From Gammaproteobacteria bacterium (GTDB lineage Bacteria > Pseudomonadota > Gammaproteobacteria > PS1 > Pseudothioglobaceae): DNA of 7,587 nucleotides. The translations under genes were made by a program, and so were the position numbers. The notes under the pieces are model-generated. The model did no database searches. It was not told the DNA's origin and saw nothing but the letters and a program-made list of their open reading frames with translations. The number at the start of each line of letters is the position of its first letter. The first letter of the stretch is position 1. Positions 1 to 5,961 of the stretch are shown here, piece after piece. The DNA is taken from NCBI GenBank assembly GCA_003489145.1, contig DNJI01000042.1, positions 1-7,587 on the forward strand. Direction: 5' to 3'.

Positions 1-465
1 GTACGCCCTGCGGTTGAAGCAGGTGAAAAACTGGGATTTTTACCCGGTGATTTAACTGAAAAAATCGATCCTTACTTACGCCCTATTTATGATGCTTTGT
101 ATGAAATGATGGGGTTTGATAAAGTCACCAAGCTGTTAGATAAAAATATTATTGAGGTCGCACCACTTGCTTTTATGCGTGGTCGAACTCTGAATGAAGC
201 TTTTATTATTTTGGATGAAGCCCAAAACACCACTACAGAACAGATGAAGATGTTTTTAACGCGCATGGGTTTTGGTTCAAAGATGGTAATTACTGGCGAT
301 GTTACTCAAATTGACCTTGCCAGACCAAGCCAGTCAGGACTGTTGCACGCCATGAAAGTGTTAGAAAATGAATCTAGGATTTCATTTTGTCATTTTCACT
401 CTAGAGATGTTGTAAGGCATAAACTGGTTCAGCGTATTGTACAAGCTTACGAACTCTTTGAATAA
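1..465 (+). CDS. ybeZ: PhoH-family ATPase (YbeZ type), 3' part only
   Basis: The reading frame is open from the first base of the window and gives 154 residues, roughly the C-terminal half of a protein usually about 330-350 residues long. The Walker A motif would lie upstream and is not visible. Seen here, numbered from the window edge: the PhoH block [15 protein letters not shown] (2-16), the Walker B segment IILDEAQN (69-76), the sensor-like MVITGD (95-100), and the C-terminal [10 protein letters not shown] (135-144). PhoH/YbeZ proteins are cytoplasmic P-loop NTPases linked to RNA metabolism; in many Gammaproteobacteria the gene lies between miaB and ybeY. Here the next gene is mnmA, starting 4 nt after the stop codon, and no ybeY follows. 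Family assignment is firm; the cellular role of the family is only partly understood. The 5' end is cut by the window, not by a mutation. Confidence 0.93.
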   Translation, partial: VRPAVEAGEKLGFLPGDLTEKIDPYLRPIYDALYEMMGFDKVTKLLDKNIIEVAPLAFMRGRTLNEAFIILDEAQNTTTEQMKMFLTRMGFGSKMVITGDVTQIDLARPSQSGLLHAMKVLENESRISFCHFHSRDVVRHKLVQRIVQAYELFE

Positions 466-469
466 TCCG

Positions 470-1540
470 ATGAAAATCATTGTTGGTCTTTCTGGTGGAG
501 TTGATTCTTCTGTCGCCACACTCCTGTTATTAGAACAAGGCTATGAAGTCGAAGCCTTGTTTATGAAAAACTGGGAAGAGGACGACACTGACGGCGTTTG
601 CACAGCAGAGCAAGATTTATCCGATGCACAAAAAGTGGCTGACAAACTGGGTGTTAAACTTCACACCATTAATTTTTCAGCTGATTATTGGGATGATGTG
701 TTTGATCATTTTCTAAAAGAACACAAAAAAGGTCGCACGCCAAACCCTGATGTTTTGTGCAATCAAAAGATTAAATTTAAGGTTTTCTTAGAGCACGCAA
801 TTTCACTTGGTGCTGATAAGATTGCCACGGGTCATTATGCAAGAATCCATGAAGACAACGGTATTTACCAATTACAAACTGGGCTTGATAATAACAAAGA
901 TCAAAGTTATTTTTTACACTTACTCAACCAAAATCAACTCTCAAAGAGCTTATTTCCACTTGGTGAAATCAATAAAGATGAGGTGCGACGAATTGCCACA
1001 GAAAATGGTTTTGTCACCGCAGATAAAAAAGATTCAACCGGTATTTGCTTTATTGGGGAGCGCAATTTTTCAGAATTTTTACAAACCTACCTACCTAAAC
1101 AACAAGGCGATATTGTTGATCAAGATGGTCAATTTATCAAGCATCATGAGGGTTTGGCGTTCTATACGATGGGTCAACGTAAAGGTTTGGAGATCGGTGG
1201 TGGCTTTAGTAACTCAGGCGAACCTTGGTTTGTTGCTGATAAGCGTATTGATAGCAATGAATTAGTGGTTGTACAAGGCGATCATGTCTTGTTGTATCAT
1301 CATAATTTAAATGCCTCTGACCCACACTGGATTGGAAATCCCCCAATATTACCGTTGGCATGCACCGCCAAAATACGGTATCGTCAACAATCACAACTTT
1401 GCCTTGTTCACCCAACTGATAATGGGCAGTTAAAAGTAACTTTTGATCAACCACAGCGTGCGATCACGCCAGGGCAATCAATCGTTTTTTATGATGATGA
1501 TATTTGCCTAGGTGGCGCTATTATTGAAAACAGAAACTAG
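470..1540 (+). CDS. mnmA: tRNA-specific 2-thiouridylase MnmA
   Basis: MnmA installs the 2-thio group on the wobble uridine of tRNAs for Lys, Glu and Gln, using ATP to adenylate U34 and a persulfide sulfur relayed from the cysteine desulfurase/Tus system in the cytoplasm. The 356-residue product has the N-terminal PP-loop SGGVDSSV (8-15), the conserved NWEEDD (34-39), the first catalytic cysteine in PNPDVLCNQK (D94, C97) and the second in STGICFIGERNF (C193), followed by YTMGQRKGL (232-240). All key residues are present and the length is normal. I chose the ATG at 470 because MKIIVGLSGGVDSS begins as family members do; an in-frame ATG at 437 would add 11 residues and run into phoH. No clear Shine-Dalgarno sequence precedes it, so translation may be coupled to phoH, whose stop is 4 nt away. 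hflD follows 13 nt downstream, as in E. coli. Confidence 0.97.
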   Translation: MKIIVGLSGGVDSSVATLLLLEQGYEVEALFMKNWEEDDTDGVCTAEQDLSDAQKVADKLGVKLHTINFSADYWDDVFDHFLKEHKKGRTPNPDVLCNQKIKFKVFLEHAISLGADKIATGHYARIHEDNGIYQLQTGLDNNKDQSYFLHLLNQNQLSKSLFPLGEINKDEVRRIATENGFVTADKKDSTGICFIGERNFSEFLQTYLPKQQGDIVDQDGQFIKHHEGLAFYTMGQRKGLEIGGGFSNSGEPWFVADKRIDSNELVVVQGDHVLLYHHNLNASDPHWIGNPPILPLACTAKIRYRQQSQLCLVHPTDNGQLKVTFDQPQRAITPGQSIVFYDDDICLGGAIIENRN

Positions 1541-1553
1541 CATATAACAAATA

Positions 1554-2159
1554 ATGGATAAATTAAAACAGCAAACCCTTGCCCTAGCCTCCCTACTGCA
1601 AACCACAGCGCTGGTTGAGCAGCTCGCCTCTACTGGCACTTGCGATGGAAAAAGCAATAAAGCCAGTTTAAAAAGCCTTATAAGTAACAGCACCAAGGTT
1701 GATGAGGTGTTTTCATCGCCCAAAGACCTGTCTATTGGCCTCAGGGCACTGACTAAAGCTTTTGGAAAAAAGAGTAAATCCATGCAGAATGTTATTTTTT
1801 ACTCGTTAGCGTTAATCAATCTTGAAAAGAAACTGATGAAAAATAAAGCGCTTTTGTCACAGATATCGGGAGAAATTGATTTGATTAAAAAACAAGAATT
1901 TTTTGAAATTTCTCACTCTAATTCATTGGCGCGCTTAGCCGAGCTTTATAAAACCACTTTGGGTGAGCTTAATCCGAGAATCATGGTCAGTGGTGAGCAA
2001 CTTTATTTGTCCAACCAACACACCGCCAATCACATTAGAGCACTACTACTAGCAGGTATTCGAGCGGTTTCTTTATGGAAGTCACAAGGCGGTAGAACTT
2101 GGCAATTATTACTGAATAAGAAAAAGACACTTAAATTAGTAAACACTATGGACTTTTAG
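1554..2159 (+). CDS. hflD: HflD family protein (high-frequency lysogenization protein D homologue)
   Basis: The product has 201 residues (E. coli HflD is about 213). It resembles HflD at both ends: an N-terminal LALASLLQTTALVEQLASTG (9-28) matching the LALAGICQSARLVQQLA pattern, and the C-terminal LNPRIMVSG (139-147) and IRALLLAGIRAVSLWKSQGG (161-180). HflD is a mostly helical protein found at the cytoplasmic face of the inner membrane. In E. coli it binds phage lambda CII and lowers its activity, but its housekeeping role is unknown. No signal peptide or membrane helix is evident. The mnmA-hflD order is the usual gammaproteobacterial one; purB, which often follows in enterics, is absent here. 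Translation probably starts at the ATG at 1554 without a good Shine-Dalgarno sequence. The last codons carry the -35 element of the rpsT promoter. Confidence 0.92.
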   Translation: MDKLKQQTLALASLLQTTALVEQLASTGTCDGKSNKASLKSLISNSTKVDEVFSSPKDLSIGLRALTKAFGKKSKSMQNVIFYSLALINLEKKLMKNKALLSQISGEIDLIKKQEFFEISHSNSLARLAELYKTTLGELNPRIMVSGEQLYLSNQHTANHIRALLLAGIRAVSLWKSQGGRTWQLLLNKKKTLKLVNTMDF

Positions 2160-2177
2160 TACTTAAGACTTTATAAT
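2149..2177 (+). promoter_or_regulatory. Predicted sigma70 promoter for rpsT
   Basis: A perfect -10 hexamer TATAAT (2172-2177) lies 17 bp downstream of TGGACT (2149-2154), which matches four of six bases of the -35 consensus. The predicted start is near 2183-2184, leaving a leader of about 28 nt. The discriminator after the -10 reads TACGCG; a GC-rich discriminator is typical of promoters for ribosomal components that are shut down by ppGpp/DksA. The -35 overlaps the end of hflD. This gives rpsT expression independent of the mnmA-hflD unit. Confidence 0.7.
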
Positions 2178-2211
2178 TACGCGCTTTACTAACTTCAATT
2201 TTTTAAATACG

Positions 2212-2472
2212 ATGGCTAATTCAGCAGGTTCAAAAAAACGCGCAAGACAAGCAGTTAAACGCAACAAACACAATTCACAAATTCGCGCTAAAGTTCGCAC
2301 ATTCGTTAAGAAAGTAGCTTACGCATTAGACGCTGGCAATAAAGAAGAGGCTCAGGGCGGTTTTGGTGCAATGCAAAAGATGATTGACCAGGCAGTTAGC
2401 AAAGGTTTAATGAATAAAAATCAAGCAGCTAGAAAGAAATCTCGTCTTAACGCACAGATTAAAGCACTATAA
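2212..2472 (+). CDS. rpsT: 30S ribosomal protein bS20
   Basis: This is a small, very basic 86-residue protein with the standard bS20 sequence: MANSAGSKKRARQAVKRNKHN at the N-terminus, an internal VRTFVKKVAYAL, and the C-terminal SKGLMNKNQAARKKSRLNAQIKAL. It binds 16S rRNA in the body of the small subunit and is a primary assembly protein. Length and residues are normal. The start at 2212 is the only sensible one, but the bases before it (TTTTTTAAATACG) contain no Shine-Dalgarno sequence. In E. coli, S20 represses its own translation from a weak initiation site; a poor initiation site here may reflect similar control, which is inference. It has its own promoter upstream and an intrinsic terminator downstream, so it is probably monocistronic. 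Confidence 0.98.
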   Translation: MANSAGSKKRARQAVKRNKHNSQIRAKVRTFVKKVAYALDAGNKEEAQGGFGAMQKMIDQAVSKGLMNKNQAARKKSRLNAQIKAL

Positions 2473-2488
2473 ACTAAAACGTTTACAT

Positions 2489-2497
2489 TGCTATAAT
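2489..2497 (+). promoter_or_regulatory. Predicted extended -10 promoter for the smr-xseA unit
   Basis: TGCTATAAT is a perfect extended -10 element (TG at 2489-2490, TATAAT at 2492-2497). No -35 is recognisable 16-18 bp upstream, which extended -10 promoters can tolerate. The predicted start near 2504-2507 falls inside the rpsT terminator hairpin, so a transcript made here would keep only the right arm and could not fold the terminator. This would drive the Smr gene and the genes behind it. Confidence 0.5.
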
Positions 2498-2498
2498 G

Positions 2499-2523
2499 AA
2501 GCCCTCGATTGAGGGCTTTTTTT
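2499..2523 (+). terminator. Intrinsic terminator of rpsT
   Basis: A perfect 8-bp stem, AAGCCCTC (2499-2506) and GAGGGCTT (2511-2518), closes a GATT loop and runs into seven T residues (2517-2523). It starts 26 nt after the rpsT stop codon. The GC-rich stem and U-tract are textbook features of a Rho-independent terminator. Confidence 0.9.
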
Positions 2524-2531
2524 ATGGGCAT

Positions 2532-3020
2532 ATGAAACGGATTAACGAAGAAGATAAACAACTATTTAGATCAACAATTGATGCCAGCGCACCGATTGAT
2601 AAAGACGGTGCTCGTAAAAATAATGCCTTAAAAAAACCAGCATTTACCGCGTACAGTTATATTGTTGATGCTAATCTCGATGGCTCAGAAATTGTTAGCT
2701 ATTCAAAGAGCGGCGTTTCAATCAAAGTCATCAAAAAAATGAAACAGGGTAATCTTGACACTATGCCCGTTTTAGATTTGCATGGTCAAACAGTGGTTGA
2801 AGCTTGCGAATCGTTGTCAGCCTTTATGTATCACCACCAATTTGAGCCCTTTATTCAAATCATTCACGGCAAAGGTTATCACTCTGAAAATGGCATGAGT
2901 ATTTTAAAAACCCAAGTAGTGAGTTTTTTAAGTCAACACCCGCAAGTATTAGCCTTTAATTCTTGCCCTGATAAAGACGGTGGTACGGGTGCGGTATTTG
3001 CACTACTAAAACAGAATTAA
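2532..3020 (+). CDS. Smr-domain endonuclease (SmrA/SmrB-like)
   Basis: The 162-residue product has a helical N-terminal region (EEDKQLFRSTI, 6-16) and a C-terminal Smr domain: LDLHG (81-85), IHGKG (111-115), then HPQVLAF and the glycine-rich GGTGA (150-154). Smr domains are nucleases; E. coli SmrA is described as a DNA endonuclease, while SmrB cuts mRNA at collided ribosomes. The intact DLH motif and the HPQVLAF...GG tail look closer to SmrB, but the overall match is not enough to choose, so I give no symbol. I start it at the ATG at 2532 because an in-frame ATG at 2496 would place the rpsT terminator inside the coding region. There is no good Shine-Dalgarno sequence. A tiny ATG-GGC-ATA-TGA frame at 2524 overlaps the start. 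xseA begins 1 nt after the stop. Confidence 0.88.
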   Translation: MKRINEEDKQLFRSTIDASAPIDKDGARKNNALKKPAFTAYSYIVDANLDGSEIVSYSKSGVSIKVIKKMKQGNLDTMPVLDLHGQTVVEACESLSAFMYHHQFEPFIQIIHGKGYHSENGMSILKTQVVSFLSQHPQVLAFNSCPDKDGGTGAVFALLKQN

Positions 3021-3021
3021 C

Positions 3022-4422
3022 ATGTTTAACATTGATGAAATCTACACAGTCTCTAACTTTTTATCACTGTGCAATAAAACCATTGAAAACAATATTCCTA
3101 CTTGTTGGTTGCAAGGGGAAATTTCTAATTTATCTCGTCCTGCTTCTGGGCATTGGTATTTTTCTCTAAAAGATAATCGTGGGCAAATTCGTTGTGCGCT
3201 ATTTCGCCTTAACCAGCGCAATATTAAATTCAACCCTGAGAATGGACTAGAAGTATTAGTACGTGCTGCGCCAACCTTATATGAGGCACGAGGTGATTTT
3301 CAGCTAATTATTCAACACGTTGAGCCTGTCGGTGTGGGCAACTTACAATTGGCCTTTGAGCAGCTTAAAACCAAACTCAAGGATGAGGGTTTGTTTGATG
3401 CTCAGTATAAGAAACCATTGCCCGCTAAAGTCAATACGATTGGCGTTATTTCTTCATCAAATGGTGCGGTTATTCGCGATATTATTAAAGTGCTCAATAA
3501 GCGTTATCCATTTGCTGAAATTTTATTATTCGATTCCGTTGTACAAGGTGAAGGCTCGGCAGAAAAATTAACTCAAGCTATCAAGGCGGCTGATCTGTCA
3601 AATCGATGTGATGTGTTAATTTTGGCGCGAGGTGGTGGTTCTTTAGAGGACTTGTGGGCTTTTAATGAAGAAGTACTAGCCAGAGCAATATTCGCTGCTA
3701 AAACGCCAATTATCAGTGCTGTTGGTCATGAGACTGATACCACCATTGCAGATTTTGTGGCAGATGTACGTGCACCAACGCCAAGTGCTGCTGCTATGTT
3801 GGCAACACCAGATCGTTTAGAGCTATTGAATAAGTTGAATAAACTAAATAATAACTTAACCCAGCTTAGTCAACAAGTATTAGAGCGATACCAATCTCAA
3901 CTCCAGCAATTAAGCTTAAGCACCCCAAACTTAACTCGACAACTTAATTTATTTTCACAAAGACTCGATGGCTTAAACACGCATCTAAATTATCAGATGA
4001 AATCATTGGTGGGTTTAAATAAAAGCAAAATTAGCACTCTGTTTGAGCAGTTAAAACAACATTCCCCTAGCACTAGAATTAGCCACAACCAGCAGCTGAA
4101 TTATTTAGCCAAAACACAACTTAAGCAAGGCATTCAACGGCTTGTTGTTCAGCATAAAAATACACTAAATGGCTTGCATGAACGATTAGAAAAATCCATC
4201 AACAATACGTTAGATTGGCAACAAAATAAATTATCCCAGCACGCGTTGGGGCTTAATCATTTGTCGCCACTCAACACTCTGTCACGTGGTTATAGTATTT
4301 CTACTATTCAAGATAAACAAGTACTGCATTCGACTACTAACGTTAAAATAGGCGAGACAATGACCACGCTACTTAGTGATGGAAAAATTTATTCCCAGGT
4401 TAAAAAAATTGAAAAAACTTAG
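3022..4422 (+). CDS. xseA: Exodeoxyribonuclease VII large subunit
   Basis: XseA is the catalytic subunit of exonuclease VII, which degrades single-stranded DNA from both ends into oligonucleotides during mismatch and other repair; it works in the cytoplasm with several copies of the small subunit XseB, which is not encoded here. The 466-residue product (E. coli 456) has an N-terminal OB-fold region (about 1-103, with WLQGEISNLSRP and GHWYFSLKD), then the catalytic core. The four residues essential in E. coli are all present: D153 in AVIRDI, R203 in RGGGSLEDLWAFNEE, and H236 and D239 in SAVGHETD. A long coiled-coil region (about 265-410) and the C-terminal SPLNTLSRGYSI motif (415-426) follow. 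It sits 1 nt behind the Smr gene, another nuclease, and its end overlaps the peptidase gene, so these genes are probably co-transcribed. Confidence 0.97.
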   Translation: MFNIDEIYTVSNFLSLCNKTIENNIPTCWLQGEISNLSRPASGHWYFSLKDNRGQIRCALFRLNQRNIKFNPENGLEVLVRAAPTLYEARGDFQLIIQHVEPVGVGNLQLAFEQLKTKLKDEGLFDAQYKKPLPAKVNTIGVISSSNGAVIRDIIKVLNKRYPFAEILLFDSVVQGEGSAEKLTQAIKAADLSNRCDVLILARGGGSLEDLWAFNEEVLARAIFAAKTPIISAVGHETDTTIADFVADVRAPTPSAAAMLATPDRLELLNKLNKLNNNLTQLSQQVLERYQSQLQQLSLSTPNLTRQLNLFSQRLDGLNTHLNYQMKSLVGLNKSKISTLFEQLKQHSPSTRISHNQQLNYLAKTQLKQGIQRLVVQHKNTLNGLHERLEKSINNTLDWQQNKLSQHALGLNHLSPLNTLSRGYSISTIQDKQVLHSTTNVKIGETMTTLLSDGKIYSQVKKIEKT

Positions 4423-5230
4423 CTTATTGCTTTTCTTTATCCCCACTATTGTACTAGCCAATATTCCAGTTAAAAATACTACAATACCCGGTGGTATTGC
4501 GGTGATTGATTTTGAAACCAATCACTCGAACCCAAAGGCGTTTTATAACAATATGCCTTTATACGTACAACACATCAAAGATCAGAGCTGGCAAGTATTG
4601 GTCGGTATTCCATTACTGGAAAAGCTCGGAAAAAAAACCATTAAAGTTCAGGACACCTCTACTCGATCATTTAATTTTGAAGTAACGGAACATGCTTATA
4701 CCGAGCAATACATTACCCTCAAAGGTAAAAATAAAAAATACGTCAATCCTAACTTGGCACATATGGATCGTATCAAGTCAGAAAGACCTGTACTTTCAAG
4801 TGCTAGGAAAATATTTTCTACTGATGCTTTATCTGATGGGTTGTTCACACGCCCAGTCAATGGCGTAACCACCAGCCCTTTTGGGCTTAAGCGTTTTTAT
4901 AATGGGCAGGCGCGTCGACCCCATACTGGGCTAGATTATGCAGGTGATACAGGCAGTCCTATCAAGGCACCTGCAAATGGAAAGGTGATTCTAGCAGGTG
5001 AGTTTTTCTTTAACGGCAATGCTATTTTTCTAGATCATGGGCAAGGGATGATTAGTGTTTACATCCATATGAATGAGCGTTTGGCTAAACAAGGTCAACA
5101 AATCAAACAAGGTGAGGTGATTGGTACCATTGGGCAAACAGGCCGTGCGACGGGTCCACATCTTCATTGGGGAGTTTATCTCAATCAGACTGTGGTTAAT
5201 CCAAATTTATTAATGGGTAAGGAATTATGA
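4379..5230 (+). CDS. Secreted M23-family metallopeptidase (LytM-type, peptidoglycan)
   Basis: The product of about 283 residues begins with a basic stretch and a hydrophobic core (LSLLLFFIPTIVLA, 14-27), a signal peptide with likely cleavage before NIP. Residues about 36-110 (PGGIAVIDFE, VLVGIPLL) resemble the N-terminal domain found with some M23 peptidases. The LytM domain follows with H182 and D186 (HTGLD), H230 (YIHMN), and H261 and H263 (GPHLHWGV), the complete zinc and catalytic set. It should therefore be an active periplasmic endopeptidase cutting peptidoglycan cross-links, unlike the degenerate EnvC/NlpD activators. The start is uncertain: ATG at 4379 overlaps xseA by 44 nt; GTG at 4376 is one codon earlier; TTG at 4409 would give a compact signal peptide, MKKLSLLLFF, and has AGG 9 nt upstream. 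The stop overlaps the next start as ATGA. Confidence 0.92.
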   Translation: MEKFIPRLKKLKKLSLLLFFIPTIVLANIPVKNTTIPGGIAVIDFETNHSNPKAFYNNMPLYVQHIKDQSWQVLVGIPLLEKLGKKTIKVQDTSTRSFNFEVTEHAYTEQYITLKGKNKKYVNPNLAHMDRIKSERPVLSSARKIFSTDALSDGLFTRPVNGVTTSPFGLKRFYNGQARRPHTGLDYAGDTGSPIKAPANGKVILAGEFFFNGNAIFLDHGQGMISVYIHMNERLAKQGQQIKQGEVIGTIGQTGRATGPHLHWGVYLNQTVVNPNLLMGKEL

Positions 5231-5631
5231 AATCAGATGTGTCTTTATTGCGCAGATTAGGGGCAATTGCCTACGATATTATTCTAGCCTTTTCATTGGC
5301 TTTTTTTATTGTTGGCACCATACTTATTGTATTTTTTGATAAACAAGCTCAAACTGATTTATTGATGTTTGGTGTTTATTTAATCACCATTTATTTTTAC
5401 TTTACTTGGTCATGGGTTAAAGGTAGACAAACGCTGGGCATGAAAACTTGGAAATTCCAAATAGGGCAAAGTAATGGAGATAACATCACGCACAAACAAG
5501 CTTTTGTTCGATTTGCATTGGCAACAATATCATTTGCAGTTGTTGGCCTTGGGTTTGTTTATCAATTGTTCAACAAAGATAATCTTGCATGGCACGACAA
5601 ACACTCGAAGACACGACTGATAAAAAATTGA
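5227..5631 (+). CDS. RDD family integral membrane protein
   Basis: This 134-residue membrane protein has the RDD pattern: RRLGAIAYD near the start (R9, R10, D17), the loop KGRQTLGMKTWKFQI (65-79) after the second helix, and the C-terminal WHDKHSKTRLI (122-132). Three membrane helices are apparent at about 13-37, 44-62 and 97-115. RDD proteins are widespread inner-membrane proteins of mostly unknown function; some have been proposed to act as Na+/H+ antiporters, but nothing here points to a substrate. The start overlaps the peptidase stop (ATGA), and AAGGA lies 3 nt before the ATG, so translation is probably coupled. The stop codon TGA (5629-5631) lies within the FNR-type box of the next gene. 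Confidence 0.88.
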   Translation: MKSDVSLLRRLGAIAYDIILAFSLAFFIVGTILIVFFDKQAQTDLLMFGVYLITIYFYFTWSWVKGRQTLGMKTWKFQIGQSNGDNITHKQAFVRFALATISFAVVGLGFVYQLFNKDNLAWHDKHSKTRLIKN

Positions 5632-5641
5632 TTGGTATCAA
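5628..5641 (+). promoter_or_regulatory. Predicted FNR/ANR-type binding site
   Basis: TTGAT (5628-5632), a TGGT spacer and ATCAA (5637-5641) match the FNR/ANR consensus TTGAT-N4-ATCAA at all ten defined bases. The inverted repeat extends to 8 bp per arm (AAATTGAT, 5625-5632; ATCAATTT, 5637-5644). Its centre (5634.5) is 41.5 bp upstream of the start predicted from the -10 at 5664-5669, which is the usual class II activator position, and the promoter lacks a -35 hexamer, as activator-dependent promoters often do. FNR proteins use an oxygen-labile iron-sulfur cluster and activate when oxygen is scarce. The regulator gene is not in this window. Confidence 0.78.
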
Positions 5642-5660
5642 TTTAGCTTATAAAAACCTG

Positions 5661-5669
5661 TGCTATAAT
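5661..5669 (+). promoter_or_regulatory. Extended -10 promoter of the small membrane protein gene
   Basis: TGCTATAAT (TG at 5661-5662, TATAAT at 5664-5669) is a perfect extended -10. The predicted start is the A at 5676, giving a leader of about 28 nt. No -35 hexamer is recognisable 16-18 bp upstream; that space is taken by the FNR-type box. Confidence 0.72.
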
Positions 5670-5690
5670 GCCCTTATTATTTAATACAAA

Positions 5691-5696
5691 GAGGAG
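5691..5696 (+). promoter_or_regulatory. Strong Shine-Dalgarno sequence (GAGGAG)
   Basis: GAGGAG lies 7 nt before the ATG at 5704. It is the best ribosome binding site in the window; most neighbouring genes have a weak one or none. With the consensus -10, it predicts high expression of the small protein when the promoter is active. Confidence 0.85.
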
Positions 5697-5703
5697 ATAA
5701 AAA

Positions 5704-5943
5704 ATGAGTTCAACAGTTGATAATAGCGCCAAAAGAGGTCATATTTTATTATTAAGCACCATGGTTGTCACCTTGGTCGCGCCACTGGCTTTAATCATAC
5801 TTTCTTATATGGAGATTATTTCTGGCACTGCGCAGTATATTGCAGCATTTGGCGTAATCGCTTCTTTTATCTATATCATTGGTGGTGGTTTCTTGATGGC
5901 ATTTCAAGATAAAAAAGATGGTGAAATGCTTACTAATGGCTAA
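5704..5943 (+). CDS. Small two-helix membrane protein, unknown function
   Basis: I do not recognise this 79-residue protein. Two hydrophobic segments are clear: about 14-36 (ILLLSTMVVTLVAPLALIIL onward) and about 43-67 (AQYIAAFGVIASFIYIIGGG onward), joined by a short loop with one glutamate (E37). Basic residues before the first helix (K10, R11) and after the second (K70, K71) predict that both ends face the cytoplasm. The tail QDKKDGEMLTNG is short and charged. There are no cysteines, and the only histidine (H13) is at the start of helix 1, so it is not an obvious metal or haem protein. The coding assignment is strong because a promoter, a strong Shine-Dalgarno sequence and a terminator frame it exactly. 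The FNR-type box suggests a role under low oxygen, for example as a small subunit or assembly partner of a respiratory complex, but that is inference from regulation alone. Confidence 0.88.
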   Translation: MSSTVDNSAKRGHILLLSTMVVTLVAPLALIILSYMEIISGTAQYIAAFGVIASFIYIIGGGFLMAFQDKKDGEMLTNG

Positions 5944-5961
5944 ATCTTAGTCATATTAAAA

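Noticed and set aside
437..469. In-frame upstream ATG at 437 for mnmA
   Set aside because: It would add 11 residues inside the end of phoH that MnmA proteins do not have; MKIIVGLSGGVDSS at 470 is the normal start.
807..1265. Open frame of 152 codons on the + strand inside mnmA
   Set aside because: It is a shadow of the conserved MnmA frame, with no start signals and no recognisable protein features.
1206..1783. Two minus-strand open frames (1206-1454 and 1508-1783)
   Set aside because: Both lie antisense to mnmA/hflD coding sequence and show no promoter, ribosome binding site or family features.
2496..2531. In-frame upstream ATG at 2496 extending the Smr protein by 12 residues
   Set aside because: The extension is encoded by the rpsT terminator hairpin and T-run and the ATG overlaps a -10 element; the ATG at 2532 gives MKRINEEDKQLFR, which fits Smr N-termini.
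3042..3571. Open frames at 3042-3233 (-) and 3320-3571 (+) inside xseA
   Set aside because: Both are covered by the OB-fold and catalytic coding sequence of xseA and have no features of their own.
5625..5644. The inverted repeat at the RDD stop as an intrinsic terminator
   Set aside because: The stem is very AT-rich and no T-run follows on the + strand; the exact FNR consensus and its position at -41.5 explain it better, although a weak effect on read-through cannot be excluded.
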